Shown in pieces: positions 21,670 through 29,048 of a stretch of 64,000 bases of DNA. Positions within the stretch are counted from its first letter, which is position 1, and each line of letters begins with the position of its first letter. The notes beneath the pieces are model-generated. The model ran no database searches, had not been told where the DNA came from, and saw only the letters and a list, made by a program, of their open reading frames with translations. This stretch comes from Symbiodinium kawagutii (Eukaryota > Sar > Dinophyceae > Suessiales > Symbiodiniaceae), in contig VSDK01007127.1 of assembly GCA_009767595.1 (NCBI GenBank), forward strand, positions 262,318 to 326,317, written 5' to 3'. Position numbers and translations under genes: made by a program.

Positions 21670-23016
21670 CCCGCAGAACCATGCGTTCGCCGTCGCCACA
21701 CACTCATCCGTTGTTGCCGTCATGTGCATTTCGTGTGGCAGGCGTGGCACTTTTGACACCTCCTGTGATTTCTGCCTCCGTTTGTCCAAAACTCCACTGG
21801 TGAGTGGTTTAGACCGTTTGCGCAATGGCTGGCGCAGCTACGTTGTGTTCCTTTCTCCATCATAGGTTCTGCGGGAATACATCGCCTGTTCACCATGTCT
21901 TGTCTCGTCTGAAGTTGATGTTGCGTTGTGGATGGGTGTGGGGTGGGGTGGGGTGGGGTGGGGTGGGGTGGGGCATTGTTGACGTTCGCTTGCACTTGCA
22001 TTTTTGAAGTTGATGTTACGGTGTGTATCGGGTTGGGTTGGGGTGGGGTGGGGCATTGTTGACGTTCGCTTGCACTTGCATTTCTGAAGTTGATGTTACG
22101 TTGTGTATGGGGTTGGGGGGGGGTGGGGTGGGGCATTGTTGACGTTCGCTTGCACTTGCATTTCTGAAGTTGATGTTACGTTGTGTATGGGGTTGGGGTG
22201 GGATGGGGTGGGGCATTGTTGACGTTCGCTTGCACTTGCATTTCTGAAGTTGATGTTACGTACATGTTTAGTCCGGTGGTTCTTTCTTCATCTTCTGTCG
22301 TCCGTGTCATGCACATGTATTCATGTACGTGTAGATAGATTTTGTGCATATATCTCTGCAAATATCGGTGGATATATGTTTCGATGAAACATTTTGGCAT
22401 TTTAATTTCTGGTTAGTTGTGTGTTTTGCTCTCACGCGCTCGCTGAGTTGATGCGCTGGAGCTTGATGCTCTTCATGATGTGCTTACCGTTCAAGGGCGT
22501 GGACTACCAAGGCATGTGAAGACAGTGGAAACAATTTTCAAATCGAAGAAATGATTTGCAATATGTAAGTGCAAAGTTGATCAACATCATTGCCAACCGA
22601 CGGCAAACGTCGGGTTCTGTGCCTATATATATATATATATATATATGTATGGCTTTTTCAACGATGGATTCTCTAGCTGAAAGGAATGCAGGGATATTAG
22701 CCAATCAAGAATATCGGGCTATGCTAGTCAAGACACATGAAGCCACTCAACATATTGTATCGATCTACTATCCAATTGGGTTCCATTGGATTTTGACACC
22801 AGCACTATCATCTGACCATGACAAGCGCAGCAGAACCGACACCAGGACGTACCACAGGCACCTCCCATAGTGACTCAAGAACCCATCAAAAAAGGAAGGC
22901 CATTTCCCTGCTGATCCCTGCTCACCTGCCTGGCGACCAACCGTCACCCAGTGCCAAGCCACAGATGTGGCTTTCTCCACTGATTGAGGATTGAAGTGAA
23001 CTGATGCAATCAAGAC
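11238..23016 (-). CDS. TraB/PrgY-domain protein, multi-exon
   Basis: Gene-level span. Exons in transcript order: 22930-23016, 21247-21321, 20118-20237, 18817-18949, about 14159-14242, 13827-13948, 13014-13130, about 12110-12262 and about 11238-11391. Read in order they give the TraB/Tiki hallmarks: an N-terminal S-x-H motif (VLIASVHFNPQS), an E...R strand (VVLETCPTRW), a GDR-like motif (VVLGDQRIEEL), an ERD-like helix (RDRDLILAESIR) and the C-terminal G-x-x-H motif (VVAVLGAAHCNGV). Two hydrophobic exons lie between the GDR-like and ERD-like motifs, so the protein is probably membrane-bound. Codon phase agrees at the first two junctions, at 18817 to 14242 and at 13827 to 13130. It disagrees at 20118 to 18949 and near 12110, so exons are missing there. 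TraB family members are implicated in pheromone shut-down in bacteria, mitochondrial dynamics in animals and ER contacts in plants; the role here is unknown. A separate gene lies in the 18817-14242 intron. Confidence 0.78.
12110..12262 (-). CDS. TraB gene exon with transmembrane segments
   Basis: Acceptor GAAAG|G at 12262. It encodes MLILYVVGLYVFSNLLSYLG, then VFGDLLFLAVAVWLKRP, two closely spaced hydrophobic helices ending in a basic residue. The left boundary is uncertain; the frame stays open to a TAA near 12078. It sits between the exon at 13014 and the C-terminal TraB exon. Confidence 0.65.
12884..12992 (+). repeat. Inverted-repeat element, family C, copy 1
   Basis: It shares GGRTTTGTCCA...CCATG-GTAC-CC at the left and GGTACCACC...CATTT at the right with the element at 30904-31018. 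It lies in the intron directly downstream of the 13014-13130 exon; its right end is about 20 bp from the predicted donor. Confidence 0.5.
13014..13130 (-). CDS. TraB gene exon, hydrophobic segment
   Basis: A 117-bp exon with acceptor GTCCAG|G. The donor is GCGG|GTGAAG, or alternatively GC at AA|GCGCGG, which would fit the next exon's phase. It encodes LWDFADPKLILGFAVAVPRY, then LLSTALKAWKRG. Entry phase matches the exit of 13827-13948. Confidence 0.65.
13827..13948 (-). CDS. TraB gene exon (middle region)
   Basis: Donor GACATAG|GTGATA. The acceptor is either GGGCAG|G (13948) or GTGCAG|G (13935). It encodes EGFASTLKWLARVGNKSTLR and ends FGLLMDI. No motif by itself; assigned by phase and position. 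Confidence 0.5.
14159..14242 (-). CDS. TraB gene exon (after the GDR motif)
   Basis: Acceptor GGCCTAG|G at 14242, phase 0, matching the exit of 18817-18949. It encodes ALDDLMDPPNGWLRTGTEIL, then QGLQLLFK. The left end is uncertain; a GC donor AA|GCGAAG would fit the next exon. Confidence 0.5.
14260..15440. repeat. Non-coding stretch with a degenerate ATCTATGGACATAACA array
   Basis: No exon is seen. From about 14620 to 14980 the motif ATCTATGGACATAACAC recurs about a dozen times in diverged form at irregular 25-45 bp spacing. A TGTG-rich tract lies at about 15139-15172. Short plus-strand open frames after 15051 have repeat-driven composition. Confidence 0.55.
15445..15558 (-). CDS. Charged C-terminal exon of the AP2-like gene
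   Basis: Exactly 114 bp (38 codons, phase 0) between acceptor CCCAAG|G and a strong donor GCGCAA|GTGAGT. It encodes DHSEEERERSFKVAVAWKKK followed by QEKEKERAHGAACEEAAQ, a charged helix, probably coiled coil. The frame differs from the adjacent AP2 exon, so an intron of about 100 bp separates them. Confidence 0.6.
15445..18303 (-). CDS. AP2/ERF-like protein, multi-exon, inside a TraB intron
   Basis: Gene-level span. Proposed exons: 17479-18303, 17218-17327, a piece within 16801-17148, about 16630-16708, about 15680-16396 and 15445-15558. The large 3' exon holds two AP2-like units; the best is SEVPGVRWYKPKQKWLVQIP with an arginine/tryptophan strand pattern and an alanine-rich helix. AP2-like domains are abundant DNA-binding candidates in dinoflagellates and apicomplexans. 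The last exon is Lys/Glu-rich. The 5' exon is acidic with a duplicated block. Phase agrees between 17479-18303 and 17218-17327; joining the remaining exons is inference, and two genes are possible. It lies wholly within the 18816-14243 intron of the TraB gene on the same strand. Confidence 0.6.
15680..16396 (-). CDS. AP2/ERF-like domain exon
   Basis: The longest open coding stretch of this gene, starting at acceptor CTTCAG|G (16396); an in-frame ATG follows at 16384. Two AP2-like units: SGVPHVIWDKNLMAWEVQQP (with a KRIGRKNRTFQVKRF basic strand) and SEVPGVRWYKPKQKWLVQIP (with KKIHGGFTEKAAASALALRE). The frame stays open to 15458, but the Gly/Arg-rich end beyond about 15680 is probably intronic read-through. 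Confidence 0.65.
16630..16708 (-). CDS. Candidate exon of the AP2-like gene
   Basis: It follows a polypyrimidine tract and a clean acceptor (CCCTGCAG|G, 16708). It encodes VEALHAPPQVLQGTPWYGDW, then HTEDGAVCVLALA before a stop; a GTGCTT donor lies inside. No family is recognised. Confidence 0.4.
16801..17148 (-). CDS. Candidate exon, unidentified
   Basis: The minus frame encodes LDGRALRCLQRFHNKHRQDP, then STFENEAEHLVSAIFAHWF, with coding-like composition. A 194-residue plus-strand frame overlaps and is judged a shadow. Splice boundaries inside the span are not resolved. Confidence 0.4.
   Translation of the reverse strand: MQQLGAAVHSLNHMIPDQLGEHSQLGDGTHVGQGGAIVLVDVPPESRPCCAANFFFGCMTGRPSAPQTDAPACVLQLDGRALRCLQRFHNKHRQDPSTFENEAEHLVSAIFAHWF
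17218..17327 (-). CDS. Exon of the acidic/AP2-like gene
   Basis: A 110-bp exon with acceptor TTGGCAG|G and GC donor CAACCAG|GCAATT. It encodes DANSARRSSVDAFASQAAAL, then VKQCLAFRSSQTWSPT. Entry phase 0 matches the exit of 17479-18303. Confidence 0.55.
17479..18303 (-). CDS. Acidic exon with a duplicated ~50-residue block and psi-K-x-E motifs
   Basis: Open from an ATG at 18303, preceded by an in-frame TGA two codons upstream, to a strong donor (TCTTTG|GTAAGA). About 275 codons. Residues about 16-65 and 160-208 are related copies; compare SVKKEFVSGVKVKQERLD with SVKKELLSGVKVKQERLD, each preceded by L-T-x-C-D. V-K-x-E matches the sumoylation consensus at five sites: two VKKE, two VKQE and one VKEE. 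The region is otherwise charged and probably disordered. ATG 18303 is a likely start, though a 5' exon cannot be excluded. Confidence 0.6.
18817..18949 (-). CDS. TraB domain exon with GDR-like motif
   Basis: A 133-bp exon with acceptor TTCGCAG|C and donor AAGGAG|GTGCCC. It encodes LLSGFALELAMMSQDVAKGA, then GKEVVLGDQRIEELFEQIG, corresponding to the E-M/A...V-L-G-D-R stretch of TraB. The arginine of GDR is shifted by one (GDQR). It enters in phase 2, so one more exon is expected upstream before 20118. Confidence 0.75.
18960..20110. other. TraB intronic stretch without recognisable exons
   Basis: AT-rich; holds a family A element (19609-19809) and AAAT repeats at about 19498-19520. Phase arithmetic predicts a missing TraB exon between 18950 and 20117, but none was identified. 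Confidence 0.4.
19609..19809 (+). repeat. MITE-like element, family A, longer copy
   Basis: It starts CTGATTGGTGGTTGCAAC and ends ACACCAACCAG, about 201 bp. The string ACCTCTGTATCT occurs near both ends. A related end, CCACCAGCCAGATAT, follows at about 19857, so this may be two nested or adjacent copies. Confidence 0.45.
20118..20237 (-). CDS. TraB gene exon
   Basis: Exactly 120 bp (40 codons, phase 0 to 0) between acceptor ACCAAG|G and donor GCCGAG|GTGGAC. It encodes VSGHRQFTIRPKLRRCQVEQ, then PLRVLLDNEMQAAE. It follows directly, in phase, after the ETCPTRWKK exon. Confidence 0.65.
20264..20640 (+). repeat. TGATGGTTGATTAACTGATGG low-complexity tract
   Basis: Loose repeats of TGATGGTTRA, with no regular period. 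Similar tracts on the plus strand recur at about 12299-12415, 32930-33020, 42420-42800, 49330-49570 and 60310-60500. A complementary CAACATYRGCCAACAT flavour is seen at 61868-62080. Confidence 0.7.
21247..21321 (-). CDS. TraB domain exon (E...R strand)
   Basis: Exactly 75 bp, 25 codons, phase 0 to 0. Acceptor GCGCGAG|G and GC donor AAGAAG|GCCGTC. It encodes VTENLVKEKQLGAVVLETCP, then TRWKK, matching the TraB pattern in which a hydrophobic strand precedes E-x-(3-4)-R. Confidence 0.75.
21911..22260 (+). repeat. 80-bp minisatellite, about 4.3 units
   Basis: The anchor GCATTGTTGACGTTCGCTTG begins at 21973, 22053, 22133 and 22213, an exact 80-bp period. Each unit ends in a GGGGTGGGGTGGGGT run of variable sequence. 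Pro/Thr/His-rich open frames across it (PHPTPPQPHT) are repeat artefacts. Confidence 0.95.
22930..23016 (-). CDS. TraB domain N-terminal exon with histidine motif
   Basis: Exactly 87 bp (29 codons, phase 0 to 0) between acceptor GGCTGAG|G and GC donor TCGCCAG|GCAGGT. It encodes VLIASVHFNPQSVEKATSVA, then WHWVTVGRQ, aligning to the TraB start (strand, small-x-H, then S-x2-x-V). An earlier acceptor (CCCCGCAG, about 23044) could extend it. Confidence 0.75.
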
Positions 23017-23227
23017 CTCAGCCAGCGAGCCACGTGGAGCTAGGTGGAGCTGCGGGGAGGGTCGGGCCCCACACCATGACACCAAGATCACATGACATCA
23101 TCCTCGCTGTCCTTCTCATCAAGGATTGGATATAATAATATAGAATAAGCTATTACCAGCATTCATCATGATTCTTCAACATTCATGATCAGGGTTGAAG
23201 GGCCTGAGGCTTCACAGCAACTCTTAC

Positions 23228-23263
23228 CTGGACCAAAGGCTGCCTGTCAAGTATCCCAAACGC
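23228..23263 (-). CDS. Possible 5' micro-exon of the TraB gene
   Basis: A 36-bp segment between TTTGCTCAG and a strong donor GTCCAG|GTAAGA. It encodes RLGYLTGSLW; the frame upstream contains an ATG (MFAQRLGYLTGSLW). Evidence is the splice signals only. Confidence 0.35.
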
Positions 23264-23866
23264 TGAGCAAACATCGACGATTGTCGTTGTTGCTACCGAT
23301 TTTATTGCTACTCTTGTTGTTCTTCTATGTTTTTCGTGTTCTTTTCAATCTTGTCAGTGATCTCTCTGTTGCTCTTGTTCTTGTCGTTTTCGTGCTTGTT
23401 CTTCTTGTTGTTCCTGTTGCTGCTTTTCGGTTGCATTCCTGTTGTCCACACCCTGCGGCATGGGCACCACTTCTCGCCCACTCTGTGGCTCAACGAAGGG
23501 CAAGACTTGCTGCTCCCGTTGTGTCGCTTGGGCGTGGCGTCGGGTGACACAAGCACCACCTGCTGGGCAATGGTGGCCGAGCATCCTCTCGTTGGAAATG
23601 GAAAAGCCTATGGGACATGAGGGAATGTACCCAAAAGAAGCGCAGCTTCCATAACAAGAGGTGCGAGACGGATTATGCAAACGCGACCTCACAAACATTG
23701 GGCTGGTTGAGGGTGCTTGTTCGGTATGGAAGGCGCCATTTCAACCCAGGATAACTAAGGTTGAGTTGATGTAGATCTCCAGCTATTGAAGCTTTTTCCC
23801 TGAGGTGCACCAAGGACATTTGGAAATGCTATGAACTTCTCCGAACGAAACGCCACGACCACCTGC

Positions 23867-24032
23867 CTACAGCAATGGCCAGAGGCAGTGAAGGCCCCCA
23901 AGAAGCCCTGGCTGTGTGCCCGGCAGGGGCAGCTCTCACAGCTGGCACTGCTGTGATGCAAGGCGGTGACGCATGGCGTGGCACAAGCGTCGGCTGCCAC
24001 ATTCTGAAGCAGCGGGGGCAGCGAATTTCCTC
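23867..24032 (-). CDS. Cysteine-rich candidate exon
   Basis: Acceptor GCTTCAG|A near 24009. The phase-0 frame has ADACATPCVTALHHSSASC, then CESCPCRAHSQGF, resembling a GCC module without its glycine. Donors GTGAGA and GTGGTC are both available, and another frame is open, so the assignment is tentative. Confidence 0.35.
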
Positions 24033-24369
24033 AGCAAGACCTTGTGGAGTGAATGATCTGTTGCAAAAATGTCGCCTCATCTACTTCCAGCATCCATACC
24101 TGCGTTTTTGATCACTATATACTATAGATATACCTTTAAATAAATAAAAAACAAATAAATAAATAGATAAATATATATATATATATAAGAAGATGCTCAT
24201 TTCTGGCTGGTTTTGGGGTAACTGTGAGGATCTATGAGGATTTCTGCGTGCTCACCAGTTTTCAAGGTGCCTCGTCCTTGCGATCTTTTTCTGGGATGAC
24301 ATGGGTGGGTTTTAGAGTGGAATCTACGTCGCATATGGAGCCCAAACGGCGTCAGCACATCAACGGTAG

Positions 24370-24621
24370 ATGACATCCAGCGACATTCTCGGTGTCTCAT
24401 GGGATCTCATGAGCCCAATGCCATCAAAGCCAAGCAGTATCACCTATGAAAAAAACTCCAAGGCTCCTGTATGCTATGTGCTGTCACCAGAACGGCAAGG
24501 TGTCTTTCTGGAAGAGTACCGGGTAGACATACGTCAGCTCCTACCCCTGTTCTGCAATGATCGCCGCTTCTATGGACCGCACATCATGGCCAGTGAAACA
24601 ATTTCGCAACACGCTATATGA
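24370..24621 (+). CDS. Unidentified open frame, possibly a plus-strand exon
   Basis: An 83-codon plus frame whose second half (PERQGVFLEEYRVDIRQLLP) has coding-like composition. The minus strand has stops here. No flanking splice sites were fixed and no family is recognised. A minus-strand frame at 24197-24400 with a GTGAGC donor is a competitor in the left part. Confidence 0.25.
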   Translation: MTSSDILGVSWDLMSPMPSKPSSITYEKNSKAPVCYVLSPERQGVFLEEYRVDIRQLLPLFCNDRRFYGPHIMASETISQHAI

Positions 24622-24754
24622 AATACGTTGATGCCATCCCAAACATCAAGGCAACCAAACAATGCCAAACAGAATATCAAAACTGTCCCATCTCAACACC
24701 AACCCCAAAATGTGCAAATTCCCTACCAACCCCGTGGGGGTTAAGCCATGTTGA

Positions 24755-24796
24755 GTCCACACTTGCGTCCACAGTTGCGTCCACAGTTGCGTCCCA
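24755..24796 (+). repeat. 12-bp tandem repeat GTCCACAGTTGC x3
   Basis: Three units, the first with one substitution, directly downstream (minus sense) of the GCC exon at 24868. Confidence 0.85.
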
Positions 24797-24867
24797 ACCT
24801 GGCAGCCTGGCGAGCCATCGTGAGCCACGTGTTCCCCAGCTTTCCCAGCCATTCGCCTTGTTGGTGC

Positions 24868-24927
24868 CCGATTTGGCATAGCCACCGGCACACAGCCGGC
24901 AGGTCCCTGAGGTGGCACCCAGCGGAG
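24868..24927 (-). CDS. GCC2/GCC3 exon (upstream group)
   Basis: A 60-bp exon, phase 1 to 1, with acceptor CCATCAG|C and a GC donor. It encodes LGATSGTCRLCAGGYAKSG, a clear module half like LGATSNETCTICPSG at 4672. Confidence 0.65.
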
Positions 24928-25329
24928 CTGATGGCTGTCAGATGCTGTAAAGAACCCCCTTAGGGTTGATGTAAGTGGCTCATGATTGAGGCGAACCTAG
25001 CCATACTATTGGCTTAGAAATCCTACGATGCAGCCTTAGGGCTATACAACTGGCCTTCTTGTTGTTGGCTGCATTTGGCTCTTCACAGTGGGTGATTCTC
25101 GCTGTCCAACTATATTTGAACAATGAACACCTGGCGGCCAATCAAATAACTGGGGGGTACGCCCGTCTAAACAGGGAAATGTTGATGTAGAAGGGAAAGC
25201 GTTTGGGATTTGCCCAGTTCATGGGAGTGTATGGCTGGGGGGGCTCTGATGACACAAGGTTTCCTGACTCTCAACCGATGGTCTCCCTCGCAGTTTTGCG
25301 ATGCCCCCTTTTTGGCCTCATGATTTCTC

Positions 25330-25395
25330 ATGTGCCTTCAACTCTTCACTCTTCAACTCTGCATGTGCCTTCAACTCTTCACTCTTCAACTCTGC
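25330..25395 (+). repeat. 33-bp tandem duplication
   Basis: ATGTGCCTTCAACTCTTCAC... is repeated exactly twice at a 33-bp period, with an internal ACTCTTC sub-repeat. It yields AELKSEELKAH twice on the minus strand, likely not translated. Confidence 0.9.
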
Positions 25396-25485
25396 AGAAT
25401 CCCAATGGAGACCATGAGAAGCTGCAGTACTAACTCTTCTCTGTCCACCCACTGTGACATGGCACTTCACCCCTCCCACGCTGAC

Positions 25486-25578
25486 CTGCACTGCCAGAAC
25501 CACAGGAACTCAAATATTGACCCCCACTGCAGGTGTTGCACTCTTCGCAGGTTTGGATCCTTGGGCGAGGCAACTTGC
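25486..25578 (-). CDS. GCC2/GCC3-like exon (upstream group)
   Basis: A 93-bp exon, phase 1 to 1, acceptor CTTCCAG|G, donor GTGCAG|GTCAGC. It encodes TCEECNTCSGGQYLSSCGSG, a TNFR/ephrin-like cysteine pattern C-x2-C-x2-C-x2-G-x-Y-x3-C. Confidence 0.7.
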
Positions 25579-25628
25579 CTGGAAGCAAATGATCCAAAAC
25601 GGGTCACGAGTAGCTGTTCTCCATAGTT

Positions 25629-25743
25629 GGCAGTGGGTCAGTTCACCCTGTACCCCTGGTTCCCCATCATTCACCATAGTTTTCCCTACTGTTGTTGGTG
25701 GTTATCCTCCACTCTTGGTTGGTTAATATTGACCCATAGCCAG
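25629..25743 (-). repeat. MITE-like element, family B, copy 2
   Basis: The reverse-complement partner of 1255-1373. Its ends carry TGGGTCA and TGACCCA. It lies in the intron between the exons at 25486 and 25800, with its right end 57 bp from the 25800 exon. Confidence 0.7.
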
Positions 25744-25799
25744 TTCTCTCCCTAAACCACCGACAAGTGCTTCGTATGTGGTTCATCCTCCCTTCAAAC

Positions 25800-25961
25800 T
25801 CCGAAAGCCCAGCAGCCGGTTGTCAAAGAAGAGGCCGGTGAACCAATCATCACAGTCCTCCTCACGAATCCTGGGCCGTGGTTCGGTGTCCATGCTCCAG
25901 CGGTCCCAAATCGCTTCACCAAGTCTAGGTTTATCATCTACAATTTGGTTAGGGCACTCCC
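25800..25961 (-). CDS. Unidentified exon, phase-compatible with the GCC group
   Basis: A 162-bp exon (phase 1 to 1) with acceptor TTTCAAG|G. It encodes ECPNQIVDDKPRLGEAIWDR, then EEDCDDWFTGLFFDNRLLGF. Strong coding composition with no stop. The GTTTGA donor is weak. The family is not recognised; phase symmetry and position suggest it lies upstream of the GCC exons in the same transcript. Confidence 0.55.
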
Positions 25962-26041
25962 CTTGAAAGGTCCATAGGGAAAGCCCTGGCTCCTTAGTTC
26001 CCTCCCAACCACCAGCCAGTCGTGGTTGATCCGTCGAAGTT

Positions 26042-26287
26042 TCAGATCGCTTGAGCAATCTTGAGCAGATCTACATTCACCCATTGCAAGATTTGCGAAG
26101 GAACATCCAAATCATCAAACCACCAAACATCCCTTGCTGGTTGCTCCGTCATGAAGTGCTGCTGGGCCACCAGTAGTAGCCAGAAGGACAGCAGCCATCC
26201 TGACTGCAACCTCATAACGGAGGTCTTGGATGGTCTTGATACATTGAAGCTTGTCAGGGAGCAGGACTCATCGCATGGATACATCAT
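26042..26287 (-). CDS. Unidentified open frame with hydrophobic stretch
   Basis: An 81-codon minus frame with GWLLSFWLLLVAQQHF, then VWWFDDLDVPSQILQWVNVD. It ends where the next open frame begins. The boundary with 25800-25961 is unresolved. It may be a signal-anchor exon of the same gene. Confidence 0.35.
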   Translation of the reverse strand: MMYPCDESCSLTSFNVSRPSKTSVMRLQSGWLLSFWLLLVAQQHFMTEQPARDVWWFDDLDVPSQILQWVNVDLLKIAQAI

Positions 26288-26299
26288 ACATCATCAAAT

Positions 26300-28540
26300 G
26301 CTGGCACGTTTATGTGTAATCAGACTGATGCTGGGTACTGCGTGATAATGCAGATTAAACTTCATCATGACAGTGGAATGACACCCAGATGCAGGCAGAG
26401 AGTTACCAATCCGATGTCAAATCATACATCAAACATCGGCTCTGCCATCGCAAAGCCGCAAATCCCGTGACAATTGCATTGGCCTCCGCGAACTTCGAAC
26501 ACAACGTCCCGATGCAAAGATCAAGATATTTGACGGTTTAAATTCAATTGACATGACTAATGTCCTGATCCATGATTATATTGTAACATGCAGTAGCGCT
26601 ATCAGCAAGTCAACGCATGATCAATTGTAATTGCCCTTTTTCGCTGTGCTTAATTAGGTGCGCCCATGGCTGCTTTATTTCGCAAAGGATCTACTGGTCT
26701 CGCAGGCAGAATTCCAGGTTGCTGCGTGCGCTGCTTGGAAGGAACATAGCGCCAGAACCTGCTGAGGGACTCCGAAAAGTGCAGCTGGTGAAAGTTATGG
26801 GCATCATTGGCTAGGCAATTTGTGGTTATTCAATCGTTCATTTTTGCTTAACTGCTGTAGCCAAGCTGTTAAGCCACATATGCCTCCTTCAAAATAACTT
26901 TAGATCACTGTCGCATCCTGAAACCATTGACTTCGACTGGCCTGAAGGACAAATGCAGCCAGCCCGGCCATGGGGCAACGAGCAAAGGTTCAAGAACTAT
27001 ATTTCATTGATGCCCGGCTTCCAGCTCTGGAAAGGACCAATGGGAGCCATTGCAAATTGAGTCTGTGGAGGCTACCCTCGATGGTTTGGTGATCTTCATG
27101 ATTCACTGGGCAAGTTTTGAAGGGGATCGGTTCAGGGTCAACTTACACGGGTGTTCATCCAACTGCACTTCTGCATTGAACGAATCAGTGTCAACCATTA
27201 CTGGTATTAGCCCTTCTCAACTCAACAACAAGGATTCATCATTTCCATCCAAGAATCATCATGGACAGAAATCCATGGAACTTGGTGCAGTCCTTTGATG
27301 CCCTTTTTACTTTGAGCAACTAGGCGGCAATGTGGTATCTTTGGCAAAGACCCGCAGCTGCTCAACAAGGGAACTTGCACAACAAGGCATGACTTTCATG
27401 ACACCGCGAATGCATGAAACAGCGTCAGCATTGTGCAACACGGCTCCAAAAGCAAACCTCAGTCCATGGCTCCATGGCTAATACCCGAACATGCTTAACA
27501 GTCATAGCTGAAGGATGCTGGAGGTAAAACACGGCTAAAGGTAGAAAAACCTCCCGAAAAACTGGCCATCACTTGATATCGCGAGGGGGTCCATCCTTCG
27601 GCCCAGTTCCAAGAACCCCGGAGCACCCCTTCCGCCCGTTGTGAGCCACAGATCTTCCCAGCCCTGTGGAGGGTTACCTGTTGCCTCTCATGAGCAGAGA
27701 CCTGGCTGTGAAGCCACAGGGTGCTGTCAAGCCACAGGGTGCTGTCAAGCCACAGGGTGCTGTCAAGCCACAGGGTGCTGTCAAGCCACAGGGTGGTGAA
27801 ACCTTAGTCATTGAAATGATCATCTTGATAGGAATCAATTCTAAATATAAGATGTTTGATGTGTAGATATTATCAAACATAATTTAACATTATCTAATAC
27901 TATCCATTATTCTAAATCAATCTTAACATTCTAGATTTTTGATAATCTTCAATATGCATACAATCAGAGAGCATGGTAACTATGGCTGACATGGGGAAAA
28001 TGATTGATGATATATACCACAGTGGCTGGGGGCAGGCCTCTGTGCCTAAAACCAGCTGTGGCTTCCTGGAGTTACATGCTTCATGGCTGATTCATGGCTG
28101 ATGCTGCGCATAGCCGTTGAGGACCCCAGGACATCTCTCTGGAGCATGGCCGGCTGACGGCCCTGGACAACCAGTGAAAGGCCAACCAGTCCGCCCCGAA
28201 GCGCACCGTGTCTTGCCGCTTTCTTGCCAACTTTTGCAGCCTCGTCCTGGCCTCACAAACTCATCGAAGGAAAAACATGGAACAATCAGTGGCGCAGCAT
28301 GGCGCAGCCCAGGCCAGTGATTGGATGTCTCTGGGGGTATCTTTGCCGCACATCACCTGTCTTCCTAACCTCCAGCATCGAAAATCCCATTCAAGAGCAG
28401 GGGTTGGATTCGTGGTGATGTCACACCAAAAGGAGGGATGTCCAGCCTGTTCAGCACTTGGGTATCGGCGAAGCAGGGCTACCAAGGACATGTGTAGGCA
28501 GGTGACAGCAGAGCTTGGAGATGCTTAGACCAAAGTCTTT
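26300..28540. other. Mostly non-coding, ambiguous short frames
   Basis: No exon can be assigned confidently. Both strands are open at 26650-26815, and at 28208-28528 (106 codons plus, 76 codons minus with a CAG|GTGATG donor). A cysteine-bearing minus stretch at about 26940-26990 (GCICPSGQS) is a weak GCC candidate. Confidence 0.4.
27705..27794 (+). repeat. 18-bp minisatellite, 5 units
   Basis: GCTGTCAAGCCACAGGGT is repeated five times at a perfect 18-bp period (the first unit has GTG for GTC). It is in frame on both strands: AVKPQG repeats on plus, APCGLT repeats on minus. Confidence 0.95.
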
Positions 28541-28552
28541 GGGAGGTCCATT

Positions 28553-28690
28553 TGGACCAAGAAGTCGCCGCTCATCTGGGCACAACTGAACGGCCCTATC
28601 TTCGACCCAAACTCTGGAAGAGCAGCCATTCCAGTGGCTTGTCGGGCAATCCTAAGAGTATTCGGAACAAACCAGTCCGTGTCACTTGCT
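28553..28690 (-). CDS. Unidentified exon
   Basis: The minus frame encodes VPNTLRIARQATGMAALPEF, then GSKIGPFSCAQMSGDFLVQM. Composition is coding-like. One plus frame is its mirror. Boundaries are approximate. Confidence 0.4.
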
Positions 28691-28814
28691 GCAAGCAACC
28701 AACATCAACCAATTTGAACCTATCAGCACCAACCAACATCAACCTGAACCAGCCAGAGCCAACGAACCAACATCAAGCCTGCGACCAACCCAGCATGATC
28801 TCGACATACCAACC

Positions 28815-29017
28815 CAGCCAGGGACGCTGCCTGGTCTAAGTCTCTCTGCAGTTCAGCTTCTTCAGCAGCTGCCTGGCCCCGCTGAATCGAGGGTGACTTC
28901 TGTGCGTGGTCTTCTTCTTCTGCGGTCGTTTCTCGGGGCTGCCTTGAAGCTGTTCTCGACTTCTTGATTTTTGTTACTTGTTGTTGCTGTTGGTGTTGTT
29001 GTTGGTGTTGTTGTTGC

Positions 29018-29048
<31 letters not shown>

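Noticed and set aside
21838..22216. Proline/histidine/threonine-rich repeat proteins
   Set aside because: All frames of the 80-bp minisatellite are open because of its composition; no splice or start context.
23308..23698. 114-codon minus-strand frame with a Gln/Arg/Glu tail
   Set aside because: The tail is TTGTTC-type simple sequence and no splice sites delimit it; possibly a 5' exon of TraB but not supportable.
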